Source: an uncultured Desulfobacterales bacterium (GTDB taxonomy: Bacteria > Desulfobacterota > Desulfobacteria > Desulfobacterales > JAFDCJ01). Taken from it: DNA of 9,074 bases. The notes under the pieces were generated by a model. That model made no database searches. It saw only the letters and a list, made by a program, of their open reading frames with translations, and had not been told where the DNA came from. Position numbers and translations under genes: made by a program. Positions 5,669 through 9,074 of the stretch are shown piece by piece. Every line of letters begins with the position of its first letter. Position 1 is the stretch's first letter. The DNA lies in contig CALZJV010000236.1 of the NCBI GenBank assembly GCA_945787595.1, positions 1 through 9,074 of the forward strand, written 5' to 3'.

Positions 5669-5717
5669 AAAAGAGATCAAACCAACAAATCACATGAGAT
5701 AGAACTTTAGAAGCCCA

Positions 5718-7436
5718 TTAATCAAAGGCATCACCGCTGTTATCAAAGACAACCTTGCCACCAACGATGGTCATCAATACGGGAATTTCACCAATCTTAT
5801 GCGGATCCGCCTTAAGGATATCGTCTCCAATGATGCAGAAGTCGGCAAATTTTCCTGTCTCAATGGAACCCTTGACGCTGTCCATATGATCTTGCCAGGC
5901 GCCGTTGATGGTGTATGTACGAATTGCTTCTTCCACGGTAAGGCACTCTTCCGGACCGTTGACCTTGCCGGATACCAGGCCTTCCCTTAATACCGCTGCC
6001 TGCACACCCAATCTCCAGTTGGGATAAGTAACCGGGGCATCGGAGTTGCTCGTCAGGTTGGCACCGGCATCCATTACCGTCCGCGTGGGCCACTCATAGG
6101 TGGCTCTCTTTTCACCAACAACGGTAGGCTCGAAGTCGGAAATCATGACGCTGATAAAGGGCTGCATCGCAATCCCAAAGTCGTGTTTGGCCAGGATCTC
6201 AGCCTTTCGCGAGCTGATAAAATCACCATGTATGACATAATGGCGCGGATCTCCGCCGGGGATTTCTTCGACCGCCTGTACAAAACCGTCCACGGCGGCA
6301 TCGATGGCCCTGTCGCCGGTGGCATGCAGCCCGATCTGAAAACCGTGTCGATGAACCAGTTTGATCATCTCGATCAGATTATCACGTTGCTCCTCATCGG
6401 TTTGACCCGGTATGACAGATGTGCCGTGGCCGGCGCTGCCGCTCACGTAGTCCTCGTTCATCCAGGAGGTGTATGTCAGCGGAATGCCGTCGGCAAAAAT
6501 CTTGACTCCCGGAAACTGAAGCCAGGCCTTATCTACGTTGGTCGGTACCTTGTAAGTCTTGAGTCCGTCCTCCAGATCCTCGTAGGTCAGGGCACCATAG
6601 TCACCCAAAAGCAGCAGGATGGCGACACGGGCCGATAATTTTCCTTCAGCCAATAACTCCTGGTAAAGATCGACAAATTCGGCACTCATTACACCATAAA
6701 GGAAAGACTCACCGCCCGGGCCGATGGCCGCATCCGTAAAACTTGTCACACCATTGGCATTGAGATGATTAAGGGTCGTCACAAGGGCCGTCTTCTTTTC
6801 CTCCCTGGTCAGCAGCGGTACGTGGGCGGCCACCAGAGCCTGAGCACCGGGTTCTTTCAGTATTCCCGTAGGTTCTCCGTTTTCGTCCCGTTCCATTTCC
6901 CCGGAGGGCGGATCTGGGGTGTCTTTGGTGATACCGGCGATCTCGAGGGCCTTGCTGTTGACCAGCAGGGTGTGGACGGAAAAATCAGTGAAGGCCACCG
7001 GATGATCCGGCGAGACGGCGTCCAGGTCCCATTTGCGAGGTAATTTGGATGGATCGTTGCGACACTCCTCAAGCGTACTCTGATCCCAGCCAAAACCGCG
7101 AATCCATTCACCCGGTTCAATCTCTGCCACCTTTTGCTTGAGTGCTGTAACCATGTCGGGAATTGATTGGACCGTCGGATATGTTAAGTCGAGGGACAAC
7201 GGTGGCCTGCTGGCCCCAAAAAAAGGCGCATGCATGTGTGATTCGTTGATTCCCGGCAGAAGCGGTTTGCCTTTGAGATTCAGCACTCGGGTCCCGGGGC
7301 TGATAAACGGTTTGACATCCTCATCGGTGCCCACGGCCGCTATTTTCCCATCTTTCACCGCTACTGCTTCTTTAATACTGAAGTCCCGATCCACGGTGAT
7401 CACTTTGCTGTTAATGATGACTAAATCCGCCTTCAT
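5718..7436 (-). CDS. YtcJ-type metal-dependent amidohydrolase
   Basis: A 572-residue cytoplasmic enzyme of the amidohydrolase superfamily (Amidohydro_3, YtcJ/NfdA-like), a TIM-barrel metal hydrolase group that cleaves C-N bonds such as N-formyl, N-acyl or cyclic amides. The N-terminal beta-sandwich (residues 1-58) leads into PGINESHMHA with metal ligands His67 and His69. VKIFADG holds Lys312 and Asp316, GLHATGDRAID holds His371 and Asp375, VIHGDFI holds His403, and SNSDAPV holds the catalytic Asp466. The C-terminal sandwich carries the usual GSIETGKFADFCIIGDD and TIVGGKVVFD strands. The length is normal and all expected metal-site positions seem filled, so the enzyme should be active. The ATG at 7436 has AGGAGG at 7442-7447. 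It follows the amidotransferase-like gene by 78 bases and precedes dctP by a long regulated gap. Its physiological substrate is not predictable, as this family is poorly characterised. Confidence 0.92.
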   Translation of the reverse strand: MKADLVIINSKVITVDRDFSIKEAVAVKDGKIAAVGTDEDVKPFISPGTRVLNLKGKPLLPGINESHMHAPFFGASRPPLSLDLTYPTVQSIPDMVTALKQKVAEIEPGEWIRGFGWDQSTLEECRNDPSKLPRKWDLDAVSPDHPVAFTDFSVHTLLVNSKALEIAGITKDTPDPPSGEMERDENGEPTGILKEPGAQALVAAHVPLLTREEKKTALVTTLNHLNANGVTSFTDAAIGPGGESFLYGVMSAEFVDLYQELLAEGKLSARVAILLLLGDYGALTYEDLEDGLKTYKVPTNVDKAWLQFPGVKIFADGIPLTYTSWMNEDYVSGSAGHGTSVIPGQTDEEQRDNLIEMIKLVHRHGFQIGLHATGDRAIDAAVDGFVQAVEEIPGGDPRHYVIHGDFISSRKAEILAKHDFGIAMQPFISVMISDFEPTVVGEKRATYEWPTRTVMDAGANLTSNSDAPVTYPNWRLGVQAAVLREGLVSGKVNGPEECLTVEEAIRTYTINGAWQDHMDSVKGSIETGKFADFCIIGDDILKADPHKIGEIPVLMTIVGGKVVFDNSGDAFD

Positions 7437-7514
7437 TCCACCCTCCTTTTTTACTCACATTTTTAATAGGTGGGAAAAACGCTTCAATCCATTCCGGTAT
7501 AAATTGTCGGCAAA

Positions 7515-8228
7515 CTATAGATAATTCACGAATTCTTGTTCTATATTGTTCAGCAAGGTTTCCATCAACCAATACGTATCCGGGATCTCTTTCGTCCGGG
7601 CAAGAACCTTATCTTTATCGCCGACAAACACGTCCGGTACCCAATCCTGACTGTGTTCCCGGGCGTAATATGCGACCATCTCCCGGGTGTATTCAGGATG
7701 AAACTGAAGGCCCACCAGCGATTGGCCATTGCAGACAAAAGCCTGATTCTCAGTAGCTTTGCTAGATGCCAGAGTGCTGCAGCTTTCAGGCAGGGAGAAA
7801 TGGTCGCTATGCCAGTGAAAGGAGACAAAGGATTGCGGCACATTTTGAAAGAGAAAACACTTCTGGCCTTCCTGGCTCAGCGATACTTCGTGCCAGCCGA
7901 TTTCTTTGTGCCGATGTGGGAAAATCTGCCCTCCCAAGGCTTCGGCCAGTAACTGAGCGCCAAAACAGATACCCAGGACTATCTTGCCTTTGGCCAGGGT
8001 GTCACCCAGAAAGGCTTTTTCTTCTTGCAGCCATGGGTTTCCCTGATCGTCCCAGGCATGGGGCGAGCCGCCCATCACCATCAACCAGTCGAAGGAATCA
8101 ATCGAGGGCAGGTCTTCGTTATTGCAAATGTATGTCTGCCTAACCGGGTAACCTTTCTTCGCTGCCCAGAAAGATATATTGGTGCGGGAAAAGTCTTCAG
8201 GATCATGCTCTATAAGTTGAATCCTCAT
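7515..8228 (-). CDS. Class I glutamine amidotransferase / gamma-glutamyl hydrolase-like protein
   Basis: A 237-residue soluble protein with a stand-alone type 1 glutamine amidotransferase fold (GATase, COG0518-like). The catalytic triad is intact: Cys88 in the nucleophile elbow GICFGAQ, and His177 and Glu179 in LQFHPE. The oxyanion loop MGGSP (52-56), KEIGWHEV (108-115) and FHWHSDHF (137-144) match this subfamily. No synthetase domain is fused or adjacent, so it probably hydrolyses a gamma-glutamyl or similar amide on its own rather than feeding ammonia to GMP synthase. Characterised relatives include plant gamma-glutamyl peptidase GGP1. Its ATG overlaps the ridA stop as ATGA, indicating translational coupling. 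The C-terminal 40 residues (FVGDKDKVLARTKEIPDTYW onward) are the usual helical tail. The family call is firm; the reaction is inference. Confidence 0.88.
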   Translation of the reverse strand: MRIQLIEHDPEDFSRTNISFWAAKKGYPVRQTYICNNEDLPSIDSFDWLMVMGGSPHAWDDQGNPWLQEEKAFLGDTLAKGKIVLGICFGAQLLAEALGGQIFPHRHKEIGWHEVSLSQEGQKCFLFQNVPQSFVSFHWHSDHFSLPESCSTLASSKATENQAFVCNGQSLVGLQFHPEYTREMVAYYAREHSQDWVPDVFVGDKDKVLARTKEIPDTYWLMETLLNNIEQEFVNYL

Positions 8229-8641
8229 TTTTTATTCACCAGGTAAGATCCGATAACGGCCTCGGCTTCGATTTCCACCAGGTGGGCCGGTCTTGCCAAT
8301 GCGCTGACTTCGGCCAGGATCGTCACCGGTTTGATTTTTTTAAAAAATTCGGAATAGGCCTGCATGTATTCCTGCGATCGGGAGATGTCCGTGACATAGA
8401 TACGCACCCGATACACTTCGGACAACTTTGCGCCGGCCTTGACCAGGGCCTGTTCAATTTTCTGCAGAATTATTTTTGTCTGGAGGTAAGCGTCACCTTC
8501 GGCTTCAACTTTTCCACCCGGAGTTGTAGTGGTCGTTCCGCCGACAAAAACAAAATTACCCACTTTTACCGCCCGACTATACCCGACTTTATCTTCCAAG
8601 GGCGCACCGGATGAAAAATTTTGTCTTCTTAGCAAATTCAT
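8225..8641 (-). CDS. RidA (YjgF/YER057c/UK114) family protein
   Basis: A 138-residue protein of the Rid family, small trimeric proteins of which RidA hydrolyses reactive enamine/imine intermediates to keto acids and ammonia; other subfamilies have unknown or catabolic roles. The sequence shows GYSRAVKVGNFVFVGG (20-35), the helix LQKIEQALVKAGAKLSEVYRVRIYVTD (59-85) and the C-terminal LVEIEAEAVI (121-130). The Arg that defines imine-deaminating members lies two residues before Pro in E. coli-type proteins (ARLP). Here the nearest Arg is Arg117, directly before Pro118 (ALARP), so it is probably not in the classical position and deaminase activity is doubtful. The start has AAGGAGA at 8649-8655, seven bases upstream. 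It overlaps the downstream amidotransferase-like gene by four bases. Confidence 0.93.
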   Translation of the reverse strand: MNLLRRQNFSSGAPLEDKVGYSRAVKVGNFVFVGGTTTTTPGGKVEAEGDAYLQTKIILQKIEQALVKAGAKLSEVYRVRIYVTDISRSQEYMQAYSEFFKKIKPVTILAEVSALARPAHLVEIEAEAVIGSYLVNKK

Positions 8642-8694
8642 GGCTGTCTCTCCTTAATTTTTAAATACCGCGATGCTAAAACTTTCGGCAGCCA

Positions 8695-8778
8695 TCACTT
8701 TAAATAATCCTTCTCAACCAGCTCTGGGGTAGTCCCCCAAGCGATTGCACCAGCTCCACCGACCATGAATATCTTCAT
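8695..8778 (-). pseudogene. 27-codon stub resembling the N-terminus of a Rossmann-fold (saccharopine dehydrogenase-like) oxidoreductase
   Basis: The frame begins with an ATG at 8778, preceded at five bases by a strong AAGGAGA (8784-8790), and reads MKIFMVGGAGAIAWGTTPEL then VEKDYLK before TGA at 8695-8697. The opening beta strand plus GGAGAI is the dinucleotide-binding turn of Rossmann folds, and PELVEKD fits the first helix. This start closely resembles saccharopine dehydrogenase-type proteins, which are about 380-400 residues long, so the body of the gene seems to be missing. The third glycine of GxGxxG is Ala here. A 13-codon frame beginning in the overlapping TGATG runs to 8654, just before the ridA ribosome binding site. 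The stub may be a deletion remnant or, less likely, a functional small peptide or leader. Confidence 0.5.
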
Positions 8779-8836
8779 ATTGTTCTCCTTTCTAAAAGAA
8801 ATTCAGAACGTCAAATAACTTGGCTGGATTTAGGTT

Positions 8837-9073
8837 TTAGGTCCCAGCGTCAGCCCCGAAGCGGTAGCGAAAATCGTCGTTCATAACACATCGCCGGATC
8901 AGGGTGAACATACTTGGGCGCGACAGTCCTTCGCCTCCGGTGGAGATGTGCAGCGATTTAAAACCTTCGCCTTCGATGCCGAGTCCCCCGATAGAGGAAG
9001 CATTTTTAACAAACTGGGAGGCGTTAGCAATACTCGACATGTAAGCAATATTGTGCAAATTGTTCGAGTGAAA
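8837..9073 (-). CDS. Partial gene cut by the right edge; possible M20-type metallopeptidase C-terminus
   Basis: The frame ending with TAA at 8837-8839 is open to the right edge (at least 78 residues), so only a C-terminal part is seen. The stretch SSIANASQFVKN, then GGLGIEGEGFKS, then RPSMFTLIRRCV, resembles the end of M20/M28-type zinc peptidases and deacylases (such as the CPG2/ArgE group). There a GLG-x-G-x-G-x-H-S motif gives the last metal ligand, followed by an xxPR-type helix. The His before Ser is Lys here, so either the resemblance is false or the metal site is altered. The final residues FRYRFGADAGT are not typical. A peptidase would suit the amidohydrolase cluster. Coding status is likely but not certain, and family assignment is weak. 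Confidence 0.4.
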   Translation of the reverse strand, partial: FHSNNLHNIAYMSSIANASQFVKNASSIGGLGIEGEGFKSLHISTGGEGLSRPSMFTLIRRCVMNDDFRYRFGADAGT

Positions 9074-9074
9074 G

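Larger units (their letters stand above)
5366..5717 (-). promoter_or_regulatory. Leader and control region upstream of dctP
   Basis: These 352 bases between the amidohydrolase stop and dctP carry no gene. In minus-strand order they hold an inverted repeat TGACAGG/CCTGTCA (5641-5668), a promoter candidate (5551-5577), a perfect 11-bp inverted repeat (5494-5533), a 20-bp-spaced direct repeat AGACACT (5444-5450 and 5464-5470), an orphan Shine-Dalgarno-like sequence (5421-5435) and the true ribosome binding site (5367-5376). This density suggests that dctP is expressed and regulated separately from the enzymes upstream. Confidence 0.55.

Noticed and set aside
6183..6638. Long plus-strand open frame (151 codons) inside the amidohydrolase gene
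   Set aside because: It lies wholly antisense to a gene with complete family motifs and its translation shows no recognisable domain.
7536..7952. Plus-strand open frame (138 codons) opposite the amidotransferase-like gene
   Set aside because: Antisense shadow of an intact GATase with its catalytic triad; no ribosome binding site or family match.
7515..8228. GMP synthase (guaA)
   Set aside because: Only the amidotransferase domain is present; there is no ATP-pyrophosphatase domain fused or adjacent.
8654..8695. 13-codon frame starting in the TGATG overlap with the Rossmann stub
   Set aside because: Too short and without its own ribosome binding site; better seen as part of the remnant region before ridA.

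Overview
The window looks like an accessory catabolic and transport region of a Gram-negative bacterium. Three predicted exported or membrane systems (an ABC-type binding protein and a tripartite TRAP transporter) and clean Shine-Dalgarno sites support a bacterial chromosome. The intergenic inverted repeats (a CGAAAT-type element and a GTGTCAGG-type heptamer element) resemble repeats I associate with Desulfobacterota/Desulfobacterales genomes. That taxonomic guess is from memory, there is no marker gene, and I hold it only moderately.

Left part, plus strand (1-1643): a short C-terminal tail of an unknown gene may end in the first 46 bases. It is followed by a DUF4863 / 4-hydroxylaminobenzoate lyase-like small protein (249-719) and an orphan periplasmic amino-acid-type binding protein (849-1643) with no permease or ATPase gene beside it. 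Positions 1644-2111 separate the convergent gene sets and hold a candidate terminator, several CCTCTGG-loop hairpins and a large imperfect inverted repeat.

Centre and right, minus strand (9074 down to 2112): everything points the same way. In transcription order these are a partial gene cut by the window edge, a 27-codon stub resembling the N-terminus of a Rossmann-fold (saccharopine dehydrogenase-like) oxidoreductase, a RidA-family protein, a class I glutamine amidotransferase-like protein overlapping ridA by ATGA, a YtcJ-type amidohydrolase, and a TRAP transporter in the order dctP, dctQ, dctM. The gene set suggests uptake of an organic acid or amide-type compound by TRAP, followed by cytoplasmic hydrolysis of a C-N (amide or gamma-glutamyl-like) bond, with the RidA-like protein acting on or binding an intermediate. 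No substrate can be read from the sequence.

Regulation: the 352-base gap before dctP has its own sigma70-like promoter candidate, a perfect 11-bp inverted repeat just downstream of it, and two strong Shine-Dalgarno sequences, one without a start codon. A strong hairpin with a short U-run after dctP, plus a heptamer inverted repeat before dctQ, probably makes the binding protein more abundant than the membrane subunits. I see no CRISPR array, tRNA, rRNA, transposase or phage gene.
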